Of a stretch of DNA of 64,000 bases, positions 16,543-23,570 are shown piece after piece; the first letter of the stretch is position 1; each line of letters starts with the position of its first letter. The notes below the pieces were generated by a model. That model had not been told where the DNA came from, did no database searches, and saw only the letters and a program-made list of their open reading frames with translations. This DNA is from AV40 sp038230255 (GTDB lineage: Bacteria; Verrucomicrobiota; Verrucomicrobiia; Chthoniobacterales; UBA10450), in the NCBI GenBank assembly GCA_038230255.1, contig JBBRNP010000005.1:186001-250000 (forward strand), given 5' to 3'. Position numbers and translations under genes: made by a program.

Positions 16543-16755
16543 GGAGATGGGAGATGGGAGATGGGAGATGGGAGATGGGAGATGGGAGATGGGAGATGGG
16601 AGGTCGGAGGTCGGAGGTCGGAGGTCGGAGGTCGGAGGTCGGAGGTCGGAGGTCGGAGGTCGGAGGTCGGAGGTCGGAGGTCGGAGGTCGGAGGTCGGAG
16701 GTCGGAGGTCGGAGGTCAGCTAATTTCTAATTTCTAATTTCTACTTTCTAATTGA
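16543..16755 (+). repeat. Perfect tandem heptamer array: GGAGATG x8, GGAGGTC x17, then TAATTTC tract
   Basis: 16543-16598 is eight exact GGAGATG units, 16599-16717 is seventeen exact GGAGGTC units with no phase break at the junction, and 16721-16755 continues after a 3-bp step with TAATTTC three times, TACTTTC and TAATTGA. The array occupies almost the whole divergent gap between the UVR-motif gene and xerD and runs up to the first xerD ATG. Such perfect homogeneity suggests active slippage or gene conversion. Because 7 is not a multiple of 3, all frames through it encode the same seven-residue repeat, which explains apparent long ORFs here. Confidence 0.97.
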
Positions 16756-17720
16756 TGGTTGCTCTCATGGAGCAATCCATCGAGTCGTTCATCCGCTATC
16801 TGGCGGTAGAGCGCGGACTTTCCGATAATTACCAGCTTTCCACTCAGCGATCGCTGAACGATTTCGCCAGCTGGGCGGCAACGAAGACTAGAGGACAGAG
16901 ATCAGCCGCCTTCGCCAAGGCTACGGCGAGCCAAGGAGGTCAGCCTCAGCGAGAGAAGACGGCGTGGCGAGCAGTGACGCTGCCGATGATCAGCGAATAT
17001 CTGGCGGAGAAAAAGAAGGCCGGGCTCTCCGCGGCGTCGATCAAACTGATCGTGGTTGCGCTCAAGATTTTCTTCCGGTTCCTGGCCGGCAAAGGCGAGA
17101 TCAATCGCGATCCGACCGAAGCGCTCAGTCTTCCCCGAATCGAACGTTATTTGCCCGAGACGTTGAACGAACTCCAGGTCGAACAATTGCTGAACGGGAT
17201 CAACACCAAGGCCCCGCTCGGTTTGCGCGACCGCGCGATGATTGAGCTGCTTTACGCGAGCGGTCTGCGCATTTCCGAACTGGCCAATTCGCGGCTGGAG
17301 AATTTTCATCCGGAGGAAGGAACGATTCGCGTCGTCGGCAAGGGAAACAAAACGCGGATCGTGCCGGTCGGGCGCAAAGCGTGTGAAGCGTTGGCATGTT
17401 ATTTATCGACCGAACGACCGAAGCTGATCAAGCGCCGAAGCGGCAGCGAGATTTTTCTGTCCGAGCGCGGCACGAAATTAACGACCGCGCGAATCTGGCA
17501 GATCGTGAAAGAAAAAGCGCGGCACTCCGGTTTGGAAAAGAACATTTATCCGCATTTGCTCCGGCACAGCTTCGCCACCCACTTGCTGAGTAACGGCGCC
17601 GATCTGCGGATCATTCAGGAAATGCTCGGGCACGCCGACATTTCGACGACGCAGGTTTACACCCACGTCGATCAACAGCGATTGAAGGCGGTGCACCGAC
17701 AATTCCATCCGCGGGCGTGA
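16755..17720 (+). CDS. xerD: XerC/XerD-type tyrosine recombinase with a repeat-derived insertion
   Basis: A 321-residue recombinase that resolves chromosome dimers in its family. It has an N-terminal core-binding SAM-like domain (ESFIRYLAVERGLSDNY onward) and a catalytic domain with ASGLRISELANSR (Arg I), the Lys beta-hairpin near VVGKGNKTRIVP, HLLRHSFATHL (His-x-x-Arg), GHADISTTQVYTHV (second His and nucleophile Tyr). Two ATGs (16755, 16767) are possible; neither has a clear ribosome site. Residues ~49-65 (AAFAKATASQGG) come from an interspersed palindrome and interrupt the loop of the N domain. No att site or tRNA is nearby, so a housekeeping role is likelier than a mobile-element role. Confidence 0.92.
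   Translation: MVALMEQSIESFIRYLAVERGLSDNYQLSTQRSLNDFASWAATKTRGQRSAAFAKATASQGGQPQREKTAWRAVTLPMISEYLAEKKKAGLSAASIKLIVVALKIFFRFLAGKGEINRDPTEALSLPRIERYLPETLNELQVEQLLNGINTKAPLGLRDRAMIELLYASGLRISELANSRLENFHPEEGTIRVVGKGNKTRIVPVGRKACEALACYLSTERPKLIKRRSGSEIFLSERGTKLTTARIWQIVKEKARHSGLEKNIYPHLLRHSFATHLLSNGADLRIIQEMLGHADISTTQVYTHVDQQRLKAVHRQFHPRA
16902..16945 (-). repeat. Interspersed palindromic repeat inserted within xerD
   Basis: The minus strand reads CGCCGTAGCCTTGGCGAAGG followed by CGGC, the same core as copies at 20476-20510 and 41510-41545. The insert is flanked by TCAGCC at 16902-16907 and again at 16940-16945, which could be a short target duplication. Translated on the plus strand it yields AFAKATAS within XerD. 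Confidence 0.8.
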
Positions 17721-17731
17721 GACGTTTATTT

Positions 17732-17821
17732 AGGTGGATCGACTTCTCCGAAGGCGATGCAAGTAAGCGCGCGCAGGCGCGCATCTGTTTAACAACGCGT
17801 TAGGGACAACGCGTTCCACCT
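17732..17821 (+). repeat. ~90-bp element bounded by AGGTGGA/TCCACCT with AGGGAC-loop hairpin (copy A)
   Basis: The element starts AGGTGGA at 17732 and ends TCCACCT at 17821, an inverted repeat. Within it are a GCGCGC hairpin (17767-17782, loop GCAG) and an eight-pair hairpin AACGCGTT-AGGGAC-AACGCGTT (17794-17815). It begins 12 bp after the xerD stop. A second copy at 62050-62138 keeps the ends, the TAAC before the stem and the AGGGAC loop while the stem bases differ, so structure is conserved more than sequence. Confidence 0.85.
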
Positions 17822-17832
17822 TTGACTGATTT

Positions 17833-17850
17833 GCCGCTGAGGACAGCGGC
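17833..17850 (+). repeat. Perfect 7-bp hairpin GCCGCTG-AGGA-CAGCGGC
   Basis: A perfect seven-pair stem with an AGGA loop lies 12 bp after the ~90-bp element and 17 bp before the TTG start of the next gene. There is no T-run, so it is not a standard terminator. It overlaps the region where a ribosome site for the 17868 gene should be and may influence its translation. Confidence 0.7.
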
Positions 17851-17867
17851 CTCTACAGTATCCGCCC

Positions 17868-19562
17868 TTGAAACGCCTTATTTTCCTCGTAGTAATCGCC
17901 GGTCTGGCGGCGGTCGGGATCTTGTACGGATTGCGCCGGGCGGACCGCACCCCGCACGCGACCGTGACTGCATTATTGCCGCGAGGAACAATTGGGCTCG
18001 CGCATTTCCCGGATTTCAGTCGCACGCGCGAAGAATGGCACGCTAGCGACATTCACAAGCTGTATCAGGAGCCGGCGGTCCAGGATTTCCTGAACAAACC
18101 GCTCTCGCGAGTTCCACAGCGGGACACGGCCGCGGACACGGCGAGTGACATCGAGCAGCTCGATCTGAAAGACGCTTTCGTCGCGGTCACGTCGATTGAA
18201 AATAACAATCCGCATTTCGCGGGCGGCTTCCGTTTTCGCGGGAGCCAGTCCAACGCCGAGAAAATCATCGAGAAATGGCGATCACACATCGTGCGTGACG
18301 CTGCCGTCCGCGAAAGCGTCGATTATCAGCAACACAAGATCGACATCGTGGGGGCGGCGCCAAACCAGGTCGCGACTGTTTACGACGGTCAGTGGTTTTT
18401 CGCCTCGAACGATCTCGCCGAATTGAAAGCGGTCCTCGATCGAGCCGACGGCCGCGATAAAGATAAACAAACAACGCTCGAAGCGGACGACACGTTTGGC
18501 GGGGCGATGAAACATATGCCGGCCAGTTACGCGCTCCTGTTCTATCTCCAGCCAAAAGCGTTATCGGAAAAATTAGCATCCCTGCGAAATGCGATGGGCG
18601 GCGTTTCCGGCGATCCGAATGGGGTCGTCGATCAAATCCGCAGCGTTTGCGCGGCGACGAGATTCGATAAAGGCAAAATTCGCGACGTTTTGTTTGTTGG
18701 AATGCCAAAGGCGCAAGCGGCGCAAAAACTAACGCAGTCGTCTCTCGCGCTCGGAACGTCGGAGACATTCTTGTACGTCGCGACATTGCTCAACCCCGAC
18801 CGGCTTGCCGGAATAAACCAAGGCGGCCTGCCAGTTGGGGCCTGGTTGCAGAAAGTCTTCGACGTTACAACGCAGGCCGGTGTGACGGTAGACGATTGGA
18901 AAGCGGGGTTCGATATGGAGCTGGGATCGCTTGCCGATTGGCCGCCGAATTCGCGGTGGCCTTCTATGATCAGCACCTTGCGCGTGAAAGATCCGGTCCG
19001 CGCCAACAAAATCGTCAATGCGTTGACCCATGCGATCGACGAGGACGTGCCGTGGACAAAAGCCGAAAAGAACGGCGTCGCTTATTTTTACATGCAGTCG
19101 CCGGCCGCTTTGTTCGCGATCACACCGACCATTGCGTTGTCGAACCAGGTCATGATTGCGGGACTCGATTCGGTTTCAGTGGAATCGGCGATCAATCGAA
19201 GCACGAAAGCCTCCACCGGATTGGCCGACTCGGCCGTTTACAAATCGGCCATGCGCGCGGTGCCGGCGCCGACCGACGCGTTCGTCTACGTGGACACGGC
19301 GCTGCTTTATTCGCGACTGGACGCGGCCTTGCGACCGATGTTGCTCATGAGCGCGGCCTTCATGCCGGCGATCTCGGATTATGTCGATGTCGGGAAATTG
19401 CCCCCGCCGGAAATCGTAACAAAACACCTCAGTCCCATCGTTTCATCGCAACGATATGATGGCGACGGCTACGTAACCGAATCGACCGGGCCGGTAACAT
19501 TAAATATTGGACTTGGCTTACCGGCAGTAGTTTGGGCGATAAGTCGGCAACATAGCCACTAA
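17868..19562 (+). CDS. Large membrane-anchored periplasmic protein, DUF3352-like
   Basis: A 564-residue protein that starts at TTG 17868. One N-terminal transmembrane or signal segment (LIFLVVIAGLAAVGILYGL) precedes a large alpha/beta region. Blocks such as LLPRGTIGLAHFPDF, GAAPNQVATVYDGQWFFASNDLAELKAVLDR and ASTGLADSAVYKSAM are typical of DUF3352-type proteins, in which a similar unit occurs twice. No catalytic motif was seen. The gene follows xerD but is separated by two hairpin-rich repeats, so it is probably its own transcript. Confidence 0.7.
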   Translation: MKRLIFLVVIAGLAAVGILYGLRRADRTPHATVTALLPRGTIGLAHFPDFSRTREEWHASDIHKLYQEPAVQDFLNKPLSRVPQRDTAADTASDIEQLDLKDAFVAVTSIENNNPHFAGGFRFRGSQSNAEKIIEKWRSHIVRDAAVRESVDYQQHKIDIVGAAPNQVATVYDGQWFFASNDLAELKAVLDRADGRDKDKQTTLEADDTFGGAMKHMPASYALLFYLQPKALSEKLASLRNAMGGVSGDPNGVVDQIRSVCAATRFDKGKIRDVLFVGMPKAQAAQKLTQSSLALGTSETFLYVATLLNPDRLAGINQGGLPVGAWLQKVFDVTTQAGVTVDDWKAGFDMELGSLADWPPNSRWPSMISTLRVKDPVRANKIVNALTHAIDEDVPWTKAEKNGVAYFYMQSPAALFAITPTIALSNQVMIAGLDSVSVESAINRSTKASTGLADSAVYKSAMRAVPAPTDAFVYVDTALLYSRLDAALRPMLLMSAAFMPAISDYVDVGKLPPPEIVTKHLSPIVSSQRYDGDGYVTESTGPVTLNIGLGLPAVVWAISRQHSH

Positions 19563-19692
19563 GTTGTAGGCGTCAGGAAAGTAGTAACCGTAGTGGGCCA
19601 TTTCGGCGCTGTTTACCTAGCATAGTCTAAGTCAGCGGCCAGTGTCAGAATTGTCTGTTAGTTTGGCCAAGACGTGATACTGTTTGCGCCCT
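19563..19692 (+). other. Noncoding gap with no clear element
   Basis: This 130-bp gap between the DUF3352-like gene and the small basic protein shows no heptamer tract, no hairpin with T-run and no repeat shared with other gaps. A TTGTCT and a GATACT lie 19 bp apart near its right end and could be a weak sigma-70 promoter, but I would not rely on this. Confidence 0.3.
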
Positions 19693-20019
19693 ATGGCTAT
19701 TCTCAAGAAAAACGCATTTTCTCGTCGAGTTCCCGATTTGGTGACCGAGGAACTGGTGGCGGTGCTCTCTCGTCGCGCCTCCTACGAGTTCAAAGAACTC
19801 TTTGATATTGTGCACGAGAATCTTCGCGCGCGGAATGCCGCCAGCGGAGGCGAGGAAATGCTCCGGCTGCGTGCTTACGAAAAACTTCAGAACCTGGTCG
19901 CACGCGGCGCGGTGAGAAAGAATGGCAAGAAATACAAAGGCCTGCCTTCATCGCTGGCCAAGGCGATTGCGCCTCAGAACGGATACATTCCAGGTCCGCG
20001 ATTGGCTGTGGTAAAATAA
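19693..20019 (+). CDS. Small basic protein, winged-helix-like, unknown function
   Basis: A 108-residue basic protein starting at ATG 19693. Residues 15-85 are mainly helical (LVTEELVAVLSRRASYEFKELF, LRAYEKLQNLVARGAVRKNGKKYKG), with a hairpin-like basic end that resembles a winged helix-turn-helix. The final 25 residues are Pro/Gly-rich. No named family recognised. It is 31 bp upstream of nuoA on the same strand, so the two might be cotranscribed. Confidence 0.55.
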   Translation: MAILKKNAFSRRVPDLVTEELVAVLSRRASYEFKELFDIVHENLRARNAASGGEEMLRLRAYEKLQNLVARGAVRKNGKKYKGLPSSLAKAIAPQNGYIPGPRLAVVK

Positions 20020-20050
20020 TTAGACTCAACCGTAGCCTTAGGGGCCGCGA

Positions 20051-20422
20051 ATGATTCAAGAATATCTGCCGGTTCTCCTGCAGATCATTGTTGCAATCGG
20101 ATTCGCCGCGTCTGCGCTGTTGATCAGCGTGCTACTCGGAAAAACCGGGAAACGCACGCCGGCGAAGGACACTGCCTACGAATGCGGGATGATTCCGCAA
20201 GGCGAGGCGCAACCGCGCTTTAGCGTGAAGTTCTATCTCGTCGCCATGCTCTTCATCCTGTTCGATCTCGAGATTGTGTTCATGTATCCGTGGGCGGTCG
20301 TTTACAAAGAAGCGATTGCGCACAGCAGCCTGATCTTCTGGAGCATGCTCAGCTTCATTACGATCCTGATGGTGGGTTATGTTTATGCGCTGAAAAAAGG
20401 CGCGCTCGATTTCAAGAAGTAA
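20051..20422 (+). CDS. nuoA: NADH-quinone oxidoreductase subunit A
   Basis: A 123-residue inner-membrane protein of respiratory complex I with three transmembrane helices. The conserved loop motif YECGMIPQGEA and RFSVKFYLVAMLFILFDLEIVFMYPWA are unmistakable for NuoA/ND3. AGGGG lies 9 nt before the ATG. No nuoB or other complex I gene follows; the next gene is convergent and the gap holds a palindromic repeat. The remaining subunits must be elsewhere in the genome. Confidence 0.96.
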   Translation: MIQEYLPVLLQIIVAIGFAASALLISVLLGKTGKRTPAKDTAYECGMIPQGEAQPRFSVKFYLVAMLFILFDLEIVFMYPWAVVYKEAIAHSSLIFWSMLSFITILMVGYVYALKKGALDFKK

Positions 20423-20469
20423 CGGCGCGTTTCGGGCGCAAGATCGACATCCTCAGTTGTCTGATCGCT

Positions 20470-20512
20470 CACCTCCGCCTGTCGCGCCGCAGCCTTGGCG
20501 AAGGCGGGAGTT
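20470..20512 (+). repeat. Interspersed palindromic repeat between convergent genes
   Basis: Contains CGCGCCGCAGCCTTGGCGAA followed by GGCGGGAG, matching the copies in xerD and after dinB. The palindromic centre CCTTGGCGAAGG can fold on either strand. It separates nuoA from the convergent PIG-V gene, where it may help terminate both transcripts. An exact GCAAGATCGACAT 13-mer lies just before it at 20438-20450. Confidence 0.75.
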
Positions 20513-20516
20513 CAAC

Positions 20517-21668
20517 TCAGAACGCCCAATGTCCCCAGGCGAAGAGGCTACTAAAGAAGGCGAGGAACAACAACGACCAGACCGTGAGAATAGCGTTCCA
20601 CAATCGATTGGCGGCCAATAAAGCAAAGAGGATGAAGATCGGAAACATCAGGAGCGTGTAGCGCGGCGTTCCGGAAAGAAATGTCGCACTCATGATCAGG
20701 ACCCAGTTGCCAGTCATCCACATGCCGTAGATCGGACGGAGCTTGATCCAGGTCACAACTGTGCAAACAAGGCCGAGCACACCAAAGATGAATTCCTGAG
20801 CGCCGACCATTTGTCCCTGCGAAGGCTCCTGATTGATTCTACCGAAGGCATCGCGAAGTCCATCCCAGGGCCAGGCCAATGCGGTATGAAATAATTCTGT
20901 CTTCAGCCGGATGAAGGCGAACGGATCTCCCGAGATCAGCCAGTTGTTGAACAAATAAACACCGAAGCCGAGCGGGACGAGCGCGATCCAGAGCCATTGC
21001 CAGCGAATTCGTTTCTCCGAAAGGAATTGATGAATGATTTCAACGCCGAGCGTGGGAATCAAAACGATACCGTTAGCCCGCGTCATGCAGCCCAACCCTC
21101 CCAGGAGACCGGCCAACCACCAACGTTGAGTGCGCGCTGCCAGAATGCTCCCAAGGGCGAGTGAGAGAAAGAGACTTTCGGTATAACCAACGTGAAGAAA
21201 ATACGCCGTAGGAAAAATCAGAAAGAACCAAACGCTACGCAGAGCCACCCGGGGCGAAAAATCCAGCTCAACAGTTCTCCGCAGAAGAAGCGCGGCCACT
21301 ATAGAAGCGATTCCGGAAACGATAAAAGCGCTGACGATGTAATTGCCGCTTACCGAAGCGACCAATCGGATCGTCCAAGGAAGCAACGGATAGAACCAGG
21401 TTTTGAATTCGCCCGAGATCTGGTACCCGAACTGGGCCAGGTGTTGATAGGCGGGCGCGTCCCAACGATTCCAGATCGCAAGTAATCCTTGCACGCCGTG
21501 GACCGGTTTGTTCTCCAGAACCTGATAGGTCACCGCTCCGAAGAGAAAGAGCACAATCTTGATCGACAAGGTCCAGCCGATGACAATTCCGTCACGCTTT
21601 GATAGAAAAGAGGTGACGCGCTTGAATTTGCCCGGCCTACTGGCGTCAGTCGAGATTGCCTCAGTCAT
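20517..21668 (-). CDS. PIG-V-like polytopic mannosyltransferase (paralogue 1)
   Basis: A 383-residue membrane protein with about nine to ten transmembrane helices. The motif WNRWDAPAYQHLAQFGY near residue 70 is the luminal/periplasmic WDxxxY..A..GY signature of PIG-V-type mannosyltransferases, which use a polyprenyl-phosphate sugar donor. FLIFPTAYFLHVGYTESLF and MTRANGIVLIPTLGVE are also typical. Two paralogues follow at 22.4 and 23.6 kb. The likely ATG at 21668 lies 8 bp from the start of the divergent GT2 gene, which could make the lipid-linked donor. Confidence 0.82.
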   Translation of the reverse strand: MTEAISTDASRPGKFKRVTSFLSKRDGIVIGWTLSIKIVLFLFGAVTYQVLENKPVHGVQGLLAIWNRWDAPAYQHLAQFGYQISGEFKTWFYPLLPWTIRLVASVSGNYIVSAFIVSGIASIVAALLLRRTVELDFSPRVALRSVWFFLIFPTAYFLHVGYTESLFLSLALGSILAARTQRWWLAGLLGGLGCMTRANGIVLIPTLGVEIIHQFLSEKRIRWQWLWIALVPLGFGVYLFNNWLISGDPFAFIRLKTELFHTALAWPWDGLRDAFGRINQEPSQGQMVGAQEFIFGVLGLVCTVVTWIKLRPIYGMWMTGNWVLIMSATFLSGTPRYTLLMFPIFILFALLAANRLWNAILTVWSLLFLAFFSSLFAWGHWAF

Positions 21669-21676
21669 AATCAACC

Positions 21677-22438
21677 ATGCAGCTCAGCGTCGTCATCCCG
21701 TGTCTGAACGAAAGCGATACGATTGCAACGTGCGTGGAAAAAGCCAGGAGCACTGTTGCGGAAATCGATAGCGAAAGCGAGGTGATTGTAGCAGACAACG
21801 GAAGTGACGATGGCTCACAAGCACTGGCCATGGCCGCCGGAGCACGCATCGTTTCGGTACCGGCGAAAGGATACGGGAACGTATTGATGGCCGGCATCGA
21901 TGCGGCGAAAGGCCGTTACGTTATCCTGGCCGACGCCGACGATAGTTACGATTTCCGGCAGATCCCGCTGTTCCTGGACAAGCTGCGAGCTGGAAACGAA
22001 CTCGTGTTGGGATGCCGGTTGCCTTCCGGTGGAGGGCAAATTCTCCCCGGCGCCATGCCGTGGCTTCATCGATGGCTGGGCAACCCGATGTTTTCATTTC
22101 TGGCCCGATCGTGGTTTCACGCGCCAATCCACGATGTGAACTGCGGAATGCGCGGCTTGAGCAAAGATCTCTACCGGCGCCTTGAACAAAGTTGCACTGG
22201 AATGGCATTCGCGACCGAGATGGTCATCAAAGCCTGTCTGCTCGGCGCAAAGATTGCCGAAGTTCCGGTCACGCTGAGACCCGACGGTCGCAAAAATCAT
22301 CCCCCGCATCTAAGAACATTTCGCGACGGCTGGGAAACTCTTCGGGTCTTCCTGCTTTTCAATCCGCGGGCCCGATGGTTTACCAAACTCGTTGGCTTGA
22401 GCAAAAAAAACATCCAGGGCCACGGAGACGAATGCTAG
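21677..22438 (+). CDS. GT2 glycosyltransferase, polyprenyl-phosphate mannose synthase-like
   Basis: A 253-residue GT-A fold enzyme: SVVIPCLNESDTIATCV at the N-terminus, ADNGSDDGS, and ADADDSYDF (DxD region) are hallmarks of family GT2, close to dolichyl-phosphate mannose synthase. It lacks transmembrane helices at the C-terminus. Its start is 8 bp from that of a divergent PIG-V-like gene and its stop overlaps the stop of a second PIG-V-like gene by 4 nt. Supplying polyprenyl-phosphate-linked sugar to those enzymes is a natural inference. Confidence 0.87.
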   Translation: MQLSVVIPCLNESDTIATCVEKARSTVAEIDSESEVIVADNGSDDGSQALAMAAGARIVSVPAKGYGNVLMAGIDAAKGRYVILADADDSYDFRQIPLFLDKLRAGNELVLGCRLPSGGGQILPGAMPWLHRWLGNPMFSFLARSWFHAPIHDVNCGMRGLSKDLYRRLEQSCTGMAFATEMVIKACLLGAKIAEVPVTLRPDGRKNHPPHLRTFRDGWETLRVFLLFNPRARWFTKLVGLSKKNIQGHGDEC

Positions 22439-23547
22439 AAGACCCACCAGCCGCGGACGAAAAGGCCGCTGAAAAGGGCCAGAGAAAGGAGCCACCAAAC
22501 TGTAATCACACCGTTCCAAAAGCGGTTCTTGGTTACGAAAGCGAAGAGAAAGAAGATCGGAAACATGGTCAGCGCGTATCGCGGCATGCTTTCGATGAAA
22601 GTAACGCAAACCAAAAGCAGCCAGTTTCCGGTTAGCCAAGTCGCGTAAAGCGGCCGGAGCTTGAACCAGCTCACGACCGCGCAAGCAAAACCGAGGACGG
22701 TAAAAAGCGCTTCCTGGGTCCCGACGATCTCCCCCTCATTTGGAACGCGCCGGACATTACGAAACGCGTCCGGAATTCCGCGCCACGGCCAGGAAAACGA
22801 CATGTGAAATAGTTGCCGGCGCAGTTTCAAAAACGCGAATGGATCACCCGAGATCCGCCAATTGAGATACAAATAAACAGCGAAACCGGCCGGCACGACT
22901 GCGATCCAGAGCCATTGCCACCGCCAACGCCTGATCGTGGCCCATTGATGCGCGGCTTCAACGGCGAGTGTCGGCAATAAGACGATGCCGTTCGCGCGTG
23001 TCATCCATGCAAAGGCGCCGAGAACGCCGGCGAGCCACCATCGTTCCTTGCGCGCGGCAAAAATGGAACCAATGGCCAACGCGAAAAAAAGACTTTCGGT
23101 GTAGCCGATGTGCAACACGTAAGCAGTCGGAAAGATCAGGAAAAGATAAGCGGTGCGGCGAGCGATCGTCGCATCCCACTCGAACGCAGCGACTCGTCGC
23201 AGAATCACAATCGCGAATAACAAGGCGATGCCCGAGACAACGAAAGAAGCAGTCAGGAAATCGCCCGTGATGTAGGAAAACGCACGGACGCACCACGGAT
23301 AAAAAGGAAAGAACCACGCTTTGAACTTGTCCGCGGCGCTATAACCAAACTCGGCCAGTCGCAGAAAATGGATTGCGTCCCATTGGTTCCAGATTTCAAG
23401 CCATGGCCTGCCAAATGGAACCTCTTCTTCTTCAAAAGCGCGATAGCTTGCGGCGCCAAGCGCGAGAAGGAGGGCCTTGATCGCAAACGCCCAACCGATC
23501 ACGAGCCAATCGTCAGGCGGCAGCCAACGGGCGATGCGCTGTAACAT
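22435..23547 (-). CDS. PIG-V-like polytopic mannosyltransferase (paralogue 2)
   Basis: A 370-residue paralogue of the 20517 gene, with WNQWDAIHFLRLAEFGY in place of the signature motif and the same FLIFPTAYVLHIGYTESLF and MTRANGIVLLPTL blocks. The start is taken at ATG 23547 because the frame further upstream reads into the end of paralogue 3 on the same strand. A TTGTCGATCTT copy of the 13-mer family overlaps the upstream stop codon, 14 bp before this start. Confidence 0.82.
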   Translation of the reverse strand: MLQRIARWLPPDDWLVIGWAFAIKALLLALGAASYRAFEEEEVPFGRPWLEIWNQWDAIHFLRLAEFGYSAADKFKAWFFPFYPWCVRAFSYITGDFLTASFVVSGIALLFAIVILRRVAAFEWDATIARRTAYLFLIFPTAYVLHIGYTESLFFALAIGSIFAARKERWWLAGVLGAFAWMTRANGIVLLPTLAVEAAHQWATIRRWRWQWLWIAVVPAGFAVYLYLNWRISGDPFAFLKLRRQLFHMSFSWPWRGIPDAFRNVRRVPNEGEIVGTQEALFTVLGFACAVVSWFKLRPLYATWLTGNWLLLVCVTFIESMPRYALTMFPIFFLFAFVTKNRFWNGVITVWWLLSLALFSGLFVRGWWVF

Positions 23548-23570
23548 CGTCTTCACGGTGGTTGTCGATC

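Noticed and set aside
16543..16717. CRISPR-like array
   Set aside because: The units are directly adjacent 7-mers with no spacers and there are no cas genes nearby.
15686..16730. Plus-strand frames encoding GRWEMGD and GRRSEVG repeats
   Set aside because: The repeats are the translated heptamer array, and the rest lies antisense to the UVR-motif gene. A 7-nt unit gives a 7-residue repeat in every frame.
16755..17720. XerD as integrase of a genomic island
   Set aside because: There is no tRNA, att repeat or phage/plasmid gene near it, and neighbours look chromosomal.
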